Shown here: piece after piece, positions 38,006 to 49,600 of the stretch
Position numbering within the stretch: the stretch's first letter is position 1
How the letters are laid out: the number at the start of each line of letters is the position of its first letter
Source of the DNA: Acanthosoma haemorrhoidale
Lineage: Eukaryota; Arthropoda; Insecta; Hemiptera; Acanthosomatidae
Reading direction: 5' to 3'
DNA: 64,000 nt
Assembly: GCA_930367205.1 (NCBI GenBank)
Contig: OV884011.1
Location: 86,537,474-86,601,473, forward strand
Made by a program: the position numbers and the translations under genes
Notes under the pieces: generated by a model
Told to the model about the DNA's origin: nothing
Database searches by the model: none
Seen by the model: the letters and a program-made list of their open reading frames with translations, nothing else

Positions 38006-41000
38006 CTGGGAAATTTTATTTTGTAGTAATCTTATTCAATAAACTCTGGATCCCTATTCTAGCTAGAAAAGGGTGGTATTCTGTATATAACTTGCCTTAA
38101 GAGTTGGAATAAATCAGAAAGGTAATGAGCAACTGATTCACTCTAATAACAAATATAATGGGTAATTGAGCCTAATTAATCCATTCCATGGTTTTGAAGT
38201 TTAATAATTTTAAGGCAGAGTGAGTAACTTTTAGCCTTAAAAGTTGAATGAGTTTTCATTTAAACCAAATCTTGAAATAATCAGGTATATTACAATTATA
38301 ATTTACTGTTCCTGTAATATGAACTAGCAACAGTGTTGGTGGAGCTCGAGAGTTCCATCCTATTATCAAAAACATTGATAAGGTGTATTATAAGTAGTTC
38401 TTTGTTTACAGTAACATATCAACTATATTATTTATTCTAGGACTTGTGCATAAGTTGTGGGTTAAGCTTTAATTCATTAATGACAATGTCATTGATTGAA
38501 TTATTCATTATTATAGGAGGAATAAGGATTCTAGAATTATCAAATTATTACCTTATAAGCACAGAATAGAATAAAATATGGTTAGCTAAGGCAAGTTCAA
38601 TTTTATAAATCTTGTTAAGTAAATACAACTTTACTGAATCAAATGAAGTACCATGTGCTACCTAATACTGAACATGTTTCTGTCAAATAATGTACCATAT
38701 AACGTTAATTATGGTGCTGTACAGCATCCCAAAGTTACTATTTTTGTCAAGTTATTGTTTACAGCCTTTTACAAAACTTACAACTTATTTGCAATTAGAT
38801 CTGAAATTGTGTTTTACAGTTCTGTGTCTTCACCGTAGTTAGGATATGTACTTCAGAGTACTTGCCGTTTGCTCAGAAGTCAGATCCAGACCTCAATAAA
38901 TTTTGCTGCCAAGAAGGCTTTTTGTTCTGGTTACAGTCGATTTTCAATCTATCTTGAATTTAAAAGACTCTCAGATTGGAAATGGTACTTCAAGATGAGA
39001 AGGGTTTGTGTTTAAATCCCTATATAAGCAAAGATTTTTTTTTTGTTCAACTTAAAATAGGTCATTAACAATATGATAGTTCACTCTTCTTGGTCTAGTT
39101 AAATTCATGAATAAATACAATGAGTTAATTAATTGTGAAATAACTCAATTTCAATATTTGTTGTGGACAATGCCCATTACAAAACCGAGCATCTTTACTA
39201 ATCACCTGACTTTGGACCAATAGATACAAAACACTTATACTTAAAAAAAAAAAGAGGTATAGGCTGTAAAATGAAGATGGTTACAGTATCTCTCCATTTG
39301 TAATGTTAAATAATAATAAATAAAACAACTGTTTAAAATGAACAACAAAGTAATTTTTCAGAAGATATAAAAAATTTTCTGTTACTTGTTAACTTTCTTA
39401 AATCATTAACTTGATCTACTAATCAATCAAAATTTATTTTCTTAATTCGATTAAGTTTTGGGATAGTCAACCTTCCAAAAAACATTAGTTGACCAAGTAA
39501 TAAACAGTATTTTTTTTATAAAGGTTTCAATTCTTAACTTAATTGTAAATATGTACTTAATGTACCAAGTATGAAGATATGCAGCTACTAGTATGTAACA
39601 GAAAATGTTAAATATATTAATTGCCATGTTATATTAAACGTTTCTACGACACTGTAGGTAGATTTAAATTTATGTTATGAGAAGTTATAGCATTAAAAAT
39701 CATTATTTTTTAATAATTTGCGTAAAAAAGTCATCCACTAAAAAAAAAGGATTGTTTTCTATGAATAATGTTATACAACTTGCAAGGCCTGTTATCATAA
39801 ATTATTTTCTAAGAGAACTTGTTGTGGGATTAATAAATCAGAAGCAAAAATAACGTAAAAAGTGCCAATAGAATGTTAACCAAATAAGGATATTTGTGTT
39901 GAAACCAACAAATTAACAGCTAGGCAACACACTTACTACGAAGTAGAACTCTCAAACCATTTGTCAGATTTTATTTAAAAACCTATCATATAACGTAACC
40001 ATACTACAGTGCATCAAGTATGTATACTAAATATACATTTATCTCAATATAACATAATATCCCAAGAAACCACAAAAGAAAACAGCAATGCCCTTAGCAG
40101 TTGTATCCATCTAGTCCTGTTAAGATGTGATGTCAGTTCACCATACATGCCCTTATACACCTCTTGATGCTAATAATAAAAAAAAAGAGCCCAGCTTTGG
40201 GCATAATCTTCTACTATTAATTTCAGTCCTACTTTTCTTAAGATATTTGTAATAGACAGCTTAAATGAAATAATTCAATATCATCCCACTATCTTGAGCA
40301 GGCTCTCCTCTTCACATTCTATGAATACCGTTATTGCTTTGTCAGCTATAATAGATTAGCAAGGATAACAGGCAAGTGGAATACATACATAAACCCATGG
40401 ACTCCATTCCAAGACTAGACCAACCCATTCAGTAGCCATTAGATGTATTATATTATATCTTTCCTGAATTTTAGGAGGATCTAGGTCTACCCCTTGAATT
40501 TGACCTCAAGTTTGAAATTAACATTCTGTAATCTTTAAGGTATATAGTATGGATAACTAATGCTTGCCTTTAACAAAATGTATTATTGGTTGTTTTAGGT
40601 TAAAAAATATTGTGAGAATTGGCTAGCAATGGGCTCGCATCACCTCCATGACAATGAAGAAAAAAAAAGAATTATGGTTAAGTATTTGTGTTTTATGTGA
40701 TCATACAAGTTTAATTTAATATAGTTTTATTTGGATTCACACATAAATTAAAATGTTCTTGATAAAGTAAAAATTGAATATAAATAGGATAAGTAGATAT
40801 CAAATATGTATTAATGCACAGAATTGAAGAGAAGAACTGCACTGATGATTCATATCAGTTTCTATTAACTGGTAATTAGATTTAAATAACAAAAGTTTCA
40901 TTCTAAGGGCAGAAACTGAATAACTGATTCACTTATTTATTTTTTTTATAAAACACAGACTTTATTGAAGCTTTATTTACTGGAAACATTATGTATTGTC

Positions 41001-41462
41001 TGCAAATGTACTGTATACTATGCTTGGCCTAGTAATATCAGATTGAAAAGATGACATCAGGTGATCTACAAGTACAAATATTACACACATTCAAGTCATG
41101 AACTTGTCAGGTGTTAAATAACCTGAAAGGCACATCGCTTATAGTATATAACTTATATGAACGCTAACTTAAGTTGATTATTCACTCATTATTATTATGG
41201 ACAAGTCACTCATTACAAAGCCAATCTATCAAGTCACTCATTACAAATCCAATTTACTATCTATAAAAAAATCATCATTCTCGGAATACATCAATTGCAT
41301 CTAGATACATATTACCTCCAGTAAAAAATACACATAAGACTTGTCACAAGCAGTAGAGCAATAAACAGCTTATACATACAAAATAACGATAAAGAAAAAA
41401 ATAAAGATAGACTAACGTATTAATTCAGAATGTTCAATAAAACAAGTGCTTAGATGGTATCA

Positions 41463-41477
41463 GGGGGGGGGGGGGGG
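41463..41477. other. 15-base G run downstream of eIF1
   Basis: Fifteen consecutive G on the plus strand (C on the eIF1 transcript) lie about 115 bp after the eIF1 stop, within its likely 3' UTR. A tract like this is rare in such AT-rich sequence. It could be variable in length or an assembly artefact. Confidence 0.8.
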
Positions 41478-41591
41478 TTAGCAAGTTGCAATGAATGAAT
41501 GTTTTAATGTATTGAAAAAGTCATCAAGAAATTTAATTTATTGTATTAAATGAAATTTAATCTCATTATTGTGTGTTAGAGAATTACTCGC

Positions 41592-42351
41592 TTAAAAACC
41601 ATGGACTTTAAGGTGATCTGGTTTGGCGAGGCCGGTTTTTGTTAACCACTGGCATATATTCTCCCTTTGGTCTCCTTGTAACTGTAGAACTTCCCCGTAC
41701 TCCGGATGCTCAATCACAGTTCCATTGCAAGCAAACTCCTGAAGAAAAATTGTTAATAAGCTTGCCATTGCTATAAACTATAATACTAATATATAAACTA
41801 AAAAAATTACAGGTACCTTTTTACATGCTCGCACAATTTTTTTTAAGTCATATTCTGAAGAAAGGCCCTGCACTGTTGTTAATGTTTTTCGACCATTTCG
41901 TTGCTGGATTCTTATATGAACAAGACCATCCTGGACATCATCATCTGAACCCTTGATTGCATCAGCAAAGGGGTCTAAAAATAATAATATAAATTAACAA
42001 GCAATACAATATGCACTAACTTCTTTTCTAACATAATACATTAAAAAAAAGATATTTATCTTCATTAAATAGACACATTTAAAAAACAAAATAGATTTAC
42101 AACAAAGGAACGACTCAAGTATTTTGATATCAAATATTAAAGTATATTAGGCATGGATATTTTTACATTAATAATAACTCATAATCGAATAATGATTCAT
42201 TTTAGCTTTTGAAAAACAAATATTAAGATTAAACACAAAAACTGGGTTTAACAACATGCAAGCGGGCCTATGTCGCCATTTTACACAACTCACAATTTTT
42301 AGAAAATATAATATAATTCTTACCGAATGTATTAAGATTCTGGATGGACAT
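41592..42351 (-). CDS. eIF1: Eukaryotic translation initiation factor 1 (SUI1 family)
   Basis: Three coding exons on the minus strand: 42351-42324, 41974-41817 and 41738-41592; 333 nt, 110 aa. eIF1 binds the 40S subunit near the P site and enforces start-codon choice during scanning. The protein opens MSIQNLNTFDPFADAIKG, like other animal eIF1. The SUI1 fold follows, with VHIRIQQRNGRKTLTTVQGL at residues 29-48 carrying the 40S-binding NGRK loop, then KKIVRACKKEFACNGTVIEH and YGEVLQLQGDQRENICQWL. It ends LKVHGF, as in the human protein. Upstream, a pyrimidine-rich CTTTTCTTACC-like stretch and a possible donor (CTGTAG|gtaatt near 42460), with an acceptor at about 42429 (aaatccag|TACG), hint at a 5'-UTR intron and a TOP-like start. 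That part is inference. Confidence 0.97.
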
Positions 42352-42908
42352 ACGATATAAAAAGATTTCACAAGTGAAGTAGATTCTGCAAAGTGCAATT
42401 GTCCACAAATTTTGAGAACGTACTGGATTTAAAAAATGGCTTCGAACAAGACTGGAACGAAATTACCTACAGAGAGCCTTGCACTTGGTAAGAAAAGAAA
42501 CACCAGGCGGCCACAGAGGATACTAGATAAGTAGGGGGAAGCACTCTCAGCCGGCCATTCGCATCTGTTTACAGCGCCTCTGCAGATTTATAACGAAACT
42601 GTACGGATCTTCGTAAAAAATGCTGAATCTCATGTAGAAAATAAATCAAAACATTCTATTATTGTATTATGTATTTATGTTAACACATAGATTAGTAGAT
42701 CCAAGGATCAGTGGCCGCGCATTCTGTTTTAATTACTAAGGAGTCATCTAATTGCATTCAAGCAGGTAAAGTATTTATTGAAATATGTACAATGCAATAT
42801 AAAATAAAAAAAATTGTGTATAAGCGCTAATGTGGACTTAGTGCCTTTGTTACGTTTGGAGGAAAAAAGGCACATCAGCTGAACGACTTCACTTATAGCT
42901 TTATGAGT

Positions 42909-43178
42909 TTAATGGTGTACCCAATACTTGTCACGAGACCACTTCCTAAGCAGTCGATCTAGATTGCAGGGGCTAAGATGGTTTCCAGTGTTAAGCGAAA
43001 GACAGTTATAAAGAAAAGATAACTGCACAAGAGTTTTTAATGGCAAATTATGAAGTAGTTTACAAGTAATCAAATTATAACCAGGTGATTTCCTTTTGAT
43101 TTCATCAAGGACTGAAAGCTTTTGGAGGAATCGATAGTGGCAGAGGAATGCCAAGTACTGTTGATACTTCGCTGCCAT
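42909..43178 (-). mobile_element. Jockey-like reverse transcriptase fragment
   Basis: The minus-strand frame includes IKRKSPGYNLITCKLLHNLP and LKTLVQLSFLYNCLSL, matching the start of Jockey-clade reverse transcriptase (the K-S-P-G-Y/F-D-L-I-T motif). The Asp of that motif is Asn here. Only about 60 residues are recognisable, and no other part of the element lies next to it in frame. Confidence 0.65.
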
Positions 43179-43670
43179 GTTAAGCGTTAGACATGTGAGG
43201 TTAGAGATTAGAAAGAGTTCAAAAACGGAGAAGTCTTCAACGAATCGTTCTGCTTTCCTTAATATCTGAATTAATTAAATAAATTGAGTTATTACTGTCT
43301 GAATTTGGCGATTCTCGCATTGGTCATGACACTGTCACAGGTGTTTTCATGTTTCCCTTCATAGACCACCATCTTCGGCATTAATGAATGATGAATGATT
43401 TCAAATGTATAAGTTTTATAAGCTTTGATTTCTGTTTATGTAGTGTGTTGTTTAGGTGATTATAAATCCCTTTATCAGTCTTGCCCTGTGTCATCGTTTT
43501 CTTATTAACGGATTGATATTGTATTTATTACAGAGTCTCAATTAACGAACACATCAACAATTTTCATTAAGGGCTACAAAATACAAAGAACACACCACCC
43601 AGATGTCGGAGTCCCCAAGGTGGGGAGGAGACGCCCACCGTGGGCCAGGATTGCTACAACCTCTTGCCGC

Positions 43671-45112
43671 CGCACACTGGTTCCTAACGACGAAAAACGG
43701 GACAAAAGTCTGCAAAACAGTAAAGTTCGCCTCAAAAAATTTTTTTTCACATTTTAATGAAGGTATAGATTGCCCTTAATGGAAAACTGGTGATAAATTT
43801 TCCAAAAATAGCGCAAAAATAGTCCAAAAATAGACACACAAAAAACTTTCACAAAAATCAAGTGTGACCCATGATTTTCAAAGTTTTTTTTACGCTGAAT
43901 GCAATGGTGTTAGTTTACACGACTTATTCAACAACCAAGAAAATATTAGGTAAGTTTTCCACATAGTCATCATTGTTTTTAGTGTGAAAAAATGTATTGG
44001 GAAATAAATACATGTAGGTAGACAGCACATAAGCATGGGTAGGTCCTCACAATAAAACTATTACCCCGATTAATGGCTATATTTGAAAAAAACAACATGA
44101 TGAGTAATGTAGTAAAGTTGGTAAACATCAGTTTTCAATTCCGTCTTCGTACATAAATCCAGAGAGTTCGTGATTATTATAATGTTACTTTGTTGTTTCG
44201 ACAAACAGAGCAAGGGCTTCTTCTTTTGATAGCGTATCACTTTCGTCCTTCTTCGGTTTGGCCCCGAACAAATTTGAAAGGCTTCCTACATTGCTCATAA
44301 GCTCTGAAATTTTTTTGAAAGATGTGTGAGCCCGTTTTTTGTCAAACTATACTTCATTGCATATTGATGTTCAAAAATTGAATATAACTCACTCAATTCC
44401 TTACCTTTGCGTTTGTTCGAACTCCAAATACGGCACTTTTATGGCAGAAACTATGATTATTATCTTTAGAATGGTGGTAACAACTGAGTCAGAAGCTCAA
44501 CAAGGAATGGACCACATTTGTATATTTCTTTCAATAGCGAGTCAAATACTCAGAATGTAAATAAACAGACGCGTTTGTCTCCACTAATAAGGATCTAGAA
44601 TCAAGGGTCGCACTCGGTCGCAGCTAATTTGTGTTTTAATTGCTTCTCCATACTTGTATGAACACGAATCAACTTCATTTTAAAAAGCGGGTGGAAGCGG
44701 AAGATTCATAAGCTTCTAAAAGCGTAAATACTGTATAAAAACTAAAATTTTTCTTATATTAAACGATCTAAACGCACGCTATCGTTACATTTTCCTGAGT
44801 GTGAATAACGTGCTAGCTTCATTTTTTGCCCTGTAAAAGAAAGCCACTGAAAGACAATTTTAAAATAAGCTTGAAATATCCTTTACCCGTCATTACAAAA
44901 CTTGGCTTTTCCTCGCGATTTCCTCGTTTATTCTTAACCCCTTACTCTTTCTTCAAGTAGATGAGCTTAAAATATAACGACCAGAGCTTAGAAACCATCG
45001 GTTCTGAATACCTTAGGTACCTCTCTAACTGAATTATAATACCATTTTATGGCCACGAAAGTGTCAAAAATGGACTTTTGTCCCGTTTTTCGTCGTTAGG
45101 AACTAGTGTGCG
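43671..45112. mobile_element. DNA transposon with 40-bp terminal inverted repeats, superfamily unknown
   Basis: The first 40 bp (from CGCACACTGGTTCCTAACGA) recur inverted at 45073-45112 with one mismatch. That gives a 1442-bp element with nearly identical ends and therefore fairly recent. The flanks (ttgccgc on the left, ccgtctgg on the right) show no clear target-site duplication. The GC-rich sequence on both sides suggests insertion into another, older element. The interior has one convincing short coding frame on the minus strand (44346-44185). The ends do not match mariner, piggyBac or typical hAT termini that I know. Confidence 0.75.
44185..44346 (-). pseudogene. Short coding-like exon inside the 43.7-45.1 kb element
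   Basis: Just after a possible acceptor (tatag) the minus-strand frame reads FDKKRAHTSFKKISELMSNV and then LSNLFGAKPKKDESDTLSKE, ending LFVETTK and a stop at 44185. Composition and codon use look like true protein. It could be the C-terminal exon of a transposase or a captured host fragment. A second possible acceptor (atttcag at 44304) lies inside it. No family was recognised, and no matching upstream exon could be joined in phase. Confidence 0.35.
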
Positions 45113-45308
45113 CCGTCTGGCGAGCGCCTAGAAAGAGATAATATTAGGTGGACCTGTGGTCTGCTGGCAGCTTCTCTCTCCCAAGGAGGTGCTAGTGTTA
45201 ACGAGACGAAGGCAGGGATTACCACTAGGAAGGTGTGGGGTCTCACAACGCCGGACTAAAACATAGCGAGGCTAGGAAAGAGAGAGATGCAGGGGTAGTT
45301 GAATGAAA

Positions 45309-45371
45309 AGGTCGTGGTTTGAGTAGAGCAGCAAGTGCCAGTGCAGAGAGAGATCAGTGTTCCAAGTGCTG
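45309..45371 (+). repeat. Dispersed repeat, copy 2 of 2
   Basis: This segment is related to 25228-25300, in the same orientation. It lies about 200 bp upstream of the retrotransposon endonuclease fragment at 45585. Confidence 0.5.
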
Positions 45372-45584
45372 GTTCTGTATGTTCTGAAAACATCCTCAAG
45401 ACGACTCGGTTATATAGGCAGGCCAGCCGTGGTGGGGGGTGTTCCCCCACGAGCGGCTGTTTCCCGCATTGGTTTCTCCCCCTCTTTTACTGACGTCCTA
45501 AGCTTTATTATTAAAATATGGATATATAGTAGACATTTACTAGACCGAGAAGAGGGGAACTTCTAATTATTCGTAATTAAGAGG

Positions 45585-46290
45585 TTGACACAACACAGAC
45601 AACAAAGGCCCTGGAGGAACAGCAATCATTACCCGTTCTACATTGTAACATTAACCCCTACCATCATATTTCACTGCACAAATACAAGCATCAAAATTCG
45701 ACTTGAACTTACAAACAGCCACATTATACTTTCTTCAGCCTATTGTCCCTTAGGACAAACTATCATTCCTGATTTACTCACTGACTATTTCACTTCATTA
45801 GGCCCTAATTTTTTAGCTTGTGGGGACTTAAAGAAAAAACAAATTCAATGGGGTTAAAGACTGTGCTGCCCCCAGAGGAAGGATATTTCAAAATGTTGTT
45901 TTCAAACTAAAATTAAATTACATTTCACCCAATTTTTCTAGGTATTGGCCATCATCACAAAGAAAACAATCAGATATTCTTGATATATTTTTTAGTAGAG
46001 GTTATAACCCTACCTACTAACTATTACATTCACTCGATTTGATCTTTGTTCTGGTCATATACCGGCATATTTAACGGTAGTTAAATCAAGAACATCCAAC
46101 AACTGACCAGAAGTTTGCACATGTTAAGATACAGATGAACTTGAAACATTTCGAAGATCTTTTAAATGAGAAATGGGTAGTCTCTAAGGACTACACACGA
46201 AGTAGAACAACCAGTGGAATCCTTCATTAATAGTCTTAAACAGGCAGACTTTGCAGCTCAGATTCCTTCACCAGGTAAGAGAGTAAATTT
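45585..46290 (+). mobile_element. Jockey-clade retrotransposon endonuclease fragment
   Basis: The plus-strand frame reads NSHIILSSAYCPLGQTIIPD and DYFTSLGPNFLACGDL, the core of an apurinic-type endonuclease. The catalytic run normally written GDFNAKH-x-x-WG is altered to GDLKKKQIQWG. Later frames give YWPSSQRKQSDILDIFF and finally VESFINSLKQADFAAQIPSP, the linker before reverse transcriptase. The frame is broken by several stops. No reverse transcriptase follows, so this is a partial copy. Confidence 0.75.
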
Positions 46291-46603
46291 ATTTCCTCAA
46301 TACATACATATAAATACATTTCTTACAATGAGCATTAAAGTTATGATATTGTTTATATATTTTAAAAATATACGGCTGATAATTTACTATTTTTTTTCCA
46401 TAAGGAGTTACAATACATTTTACAAGTTAAAACAAAATTTGTTGACACTTAAAGTTTGATGTACGTCAATTTAGAGGGCTTTTGTTACTTGATGGAAGGT
46501 TAATGTTGTGTTTATGCTCAGGCATTTTCTGTCATAGTTGGTAAAGTCGTTTAAACGTTGCTAAGTTTTATTAATTTATTGTGATAGTTTTATTTTCGAT
46601 AAA

Positions 46604-49600
46604 ATGACAAGACACGCAAGAAATTGCACAGCAGGAGCTGTTTACACATACCATGAGAAGAAAAAAGACACTGAAGCATCTGGGTATGGAACACAAAATA
46701 GGAGAGTAGGGAAAGATTCTATTAAAGATTTTGATTGCTGCTGTTTGACTCTTCAACCTTGTGCGAATCCTGTAATCACGTGAGTATTCTTCATTGGCTT
46801 GTTAACTGATTCATTTAAATTATGCTATTGAAGTTATTGTTTTATTTTTAGTCCTGATGGATATCTTTTTGATAAAGAAGCAATAATCCAGTATATAATT
46901 ACAAAAAAAAATGAAATTAATAGAAAACTAAAGGAATTTGAAAAGCAAAAGAGGAAAGAACAAGTTAGTTGAGCATTTTGTATACTTTAACTTCAGAGTA
47001 GTTGGATGACTTATTGATTTATGAATATAAGGTTCATTATTTAGTTTTGCTTAACACACCACAACATTAAAGTCATGAAATTAATGTCAACTTAATTGCC
47101 TTATCTATTGTATTCACTTACACAAGCACTTTAGGTCACTCATACTGCTTTATATACACTTATGTATCATTACTTATTATCACATAGCTCAGATTAATAA
47201 ATATAAATATATATATATATTTATTAATCTGAGCTACCTTGAACGCTTGTGTGCACGAATATACTAATTGTGGGTGGTCAATAGAGTGAGGTTTTTTTTT
47301 ATAAGTGAAGTAGGTTCAACCAACCACCCTAAACAATCAAGGTCTAACAAGTAGTAACCCTTGTATTACATTACTTATAGTGTAGTGGCAGTTGGTTTGG
47401 CTCCAAGGTGATATTTGTAAATTGATAATTTAGAACAAAAACAGCGTTTGTGTTGTTTTTTCAAAGATAGAATAGGTGGTTAAGTGTAATAGATACTTCT
47501 ACATCAATTGCAATATTATATTGTTCCTATAAATCATCAACTACGGTAAGGTCACCTGTCCCATCATTTATTGGGATGAGATTGTAATTTATCAAGTGAA
47601 TCCTTTTTGCCTGCAAAGACTTGTGGGCGTCCCCTGGTTCACTTCCCATCCTTTATTTTTGATCTGTAATAGGTATATTTATTTCTGAAGTCAGCAGATC
47701 CTCGAAGATTTATTTTTTTTCAGAAAACTGCCAAAGCATTCAAGTTGTATATTTTCAATTAGATTATCATTGTCATTAAACATGAATATAGATACGGTAA
47801 GAACTGTCAAGTAAAAAATGTCAACTTTGCTTTTCCACAAATCTGTATTTTTATTTTAGAAGCTATAGTAAAATCAAGCAATTAAATCATGAGAAAGAGC
47901 TGTTATTTGATGGGCTATCAAAACCAATACGAGCCATAATTACTGTAACACCGTGCATGTACAGATGAATTACTTACAAAAAAGGAGAGTTATATGAACT
48001 CTTAACTGGGCTAAGTTAGTTTAAATTGCTGTTTCAATTCTGTTTTCAGGCAGAACTAGAAGAACTTGCTGAAGCAGAAAGACGCTCAAAGCTTAATGAT
48101 TTTCTGAAGATTGAGAAAAATATTGCCAGTAACGCAAACAGTGCTTTCAAAGGTATTTAAAAAAAAAGTAATGCAATTATGGATATGTATCTCGTTCTGT
48201 GGTTTCATAATTTGCAAGTAATGTATTATTATTATTATTTTTTTTTTTTTCCAGAGCGAAGAAACGATGGTCCATCTGTTTCAAATATGACTGAAGGAAG
48301 AGATTCAAATCTCCCAAGCTTTTGGATTCCTTCCATGACTCCTCAAGTCAAAGCTAAAAAAGTTGTTAAACCTGTAAGTTATTTTAGTTCCTTGAATTGA
48401 CCTAGTTACTAACTCACAACAAAACACTCAAGACATGTTGCAAATCAGTGCCGGGCAGCAATTATGCCAGGTTCTTGGTATTTTTGAGAAATTTGCCCGA
48501 TCTTCTAAGTAGTTGACCACTACCAGTTTGTCAAACATCACATATGTTATTATTATTAAAATTAGTGCTAATATTTTAACTGCCTTAAGGGCAGTTTACA
48601 TTGGGAATGAAAATAGCATATGGCCTATCATTTTCAATGATGATTATGGCTATAATTTGGTAATATTGCCAAAAATGTTTATTTTTAAACATTTAATGTT
48701 TAAGTTAGGTGTAGGTATTTATTTGATAATAGAAGAATAAAAGTAGCTAAGTTGATCGATGTGGGTATTCTTCTATGTTCTGCACTTAAAATCTAATATC
48801 AGGGTGCAAATTTTTGAGCGGGTAGGATGAATGCAATAATATATAATATATTTTTATTTTTTAAGTACTAATTTTAGAAATGGAAAATCAATATTAAAAA
48901 GTTTAAGTTCATACAAGTGAATGGAACAGCTGTGAAGAGTGTCAGTAAATGGAAAAGCCAAGAGGGACACCAGGAGCTCAGTTGTTTAGAGAGCTTGAAA
49001 GGAGAAGTGGTTACTTAAAATTGCTTGAGAAGAAAGGTGCTGATGACGATTTTGTGCAGTTTGTGGTTGTTCAAACATTTGACGTGAGGGCCCTCATACA
49101 TCATATTACTTCTTGTGTCATTTCTTTGTATTTCCTAATATCCTCGTATTTACCCATACGCATACATAAAAGAATTACTCTGTCTATCTGACAAGTAATG
49201 TAGATTAGCAGAATATATAGGCCATTTTGGCAACATTATAGTTGGAGTGTAAAAAAACAACAAAAAACATTACTTGGGCTGGAGCAAGACAAAACAGAAA
49301 AATTGTGAAGCACTCAAAAACAATATATGTTTTATTTTGTATTTTATGTTTATTGTTTGGTTGTCAAGGAACCTTCTGAGATATAATAAATTATAAGTTT
49401 AATTGGTAATTAAACAAAACACTACAAAATAGCTATCCAATGTGGGGGTTTTTCTTATTTTTTTTAGCGGCTTTAACAAAATATTACAATATTGTCGGCT
49501 TACTATCAAAATCTCCTAAGTATGAATTTTCTAATTTTTTTAGGGTTTCGATTTAGATTTATTATTTCTTTAGGGGCCTGTGCTATCGCCTCCTAAACAA

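Larger units (their letters stand above)
33426..41591. other. Syntaxin 3' region and 8-kb AT-rich intergenic stretch
   Basis: A candidate syntaxin poly(A) signal AATAAA lies at about 34092-34097, with others further on. Apart from a Tigger/jerky-like remnant at 36.3-37.3 kb and a tRNA-like segment near 38 kb, I see no gene or repeat here. The opposite-strand poly(A) signals (TTTATT in plus) near 40.94 and 40.97 kb probably end the eIF1 transcript. Confidence 0.5.
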
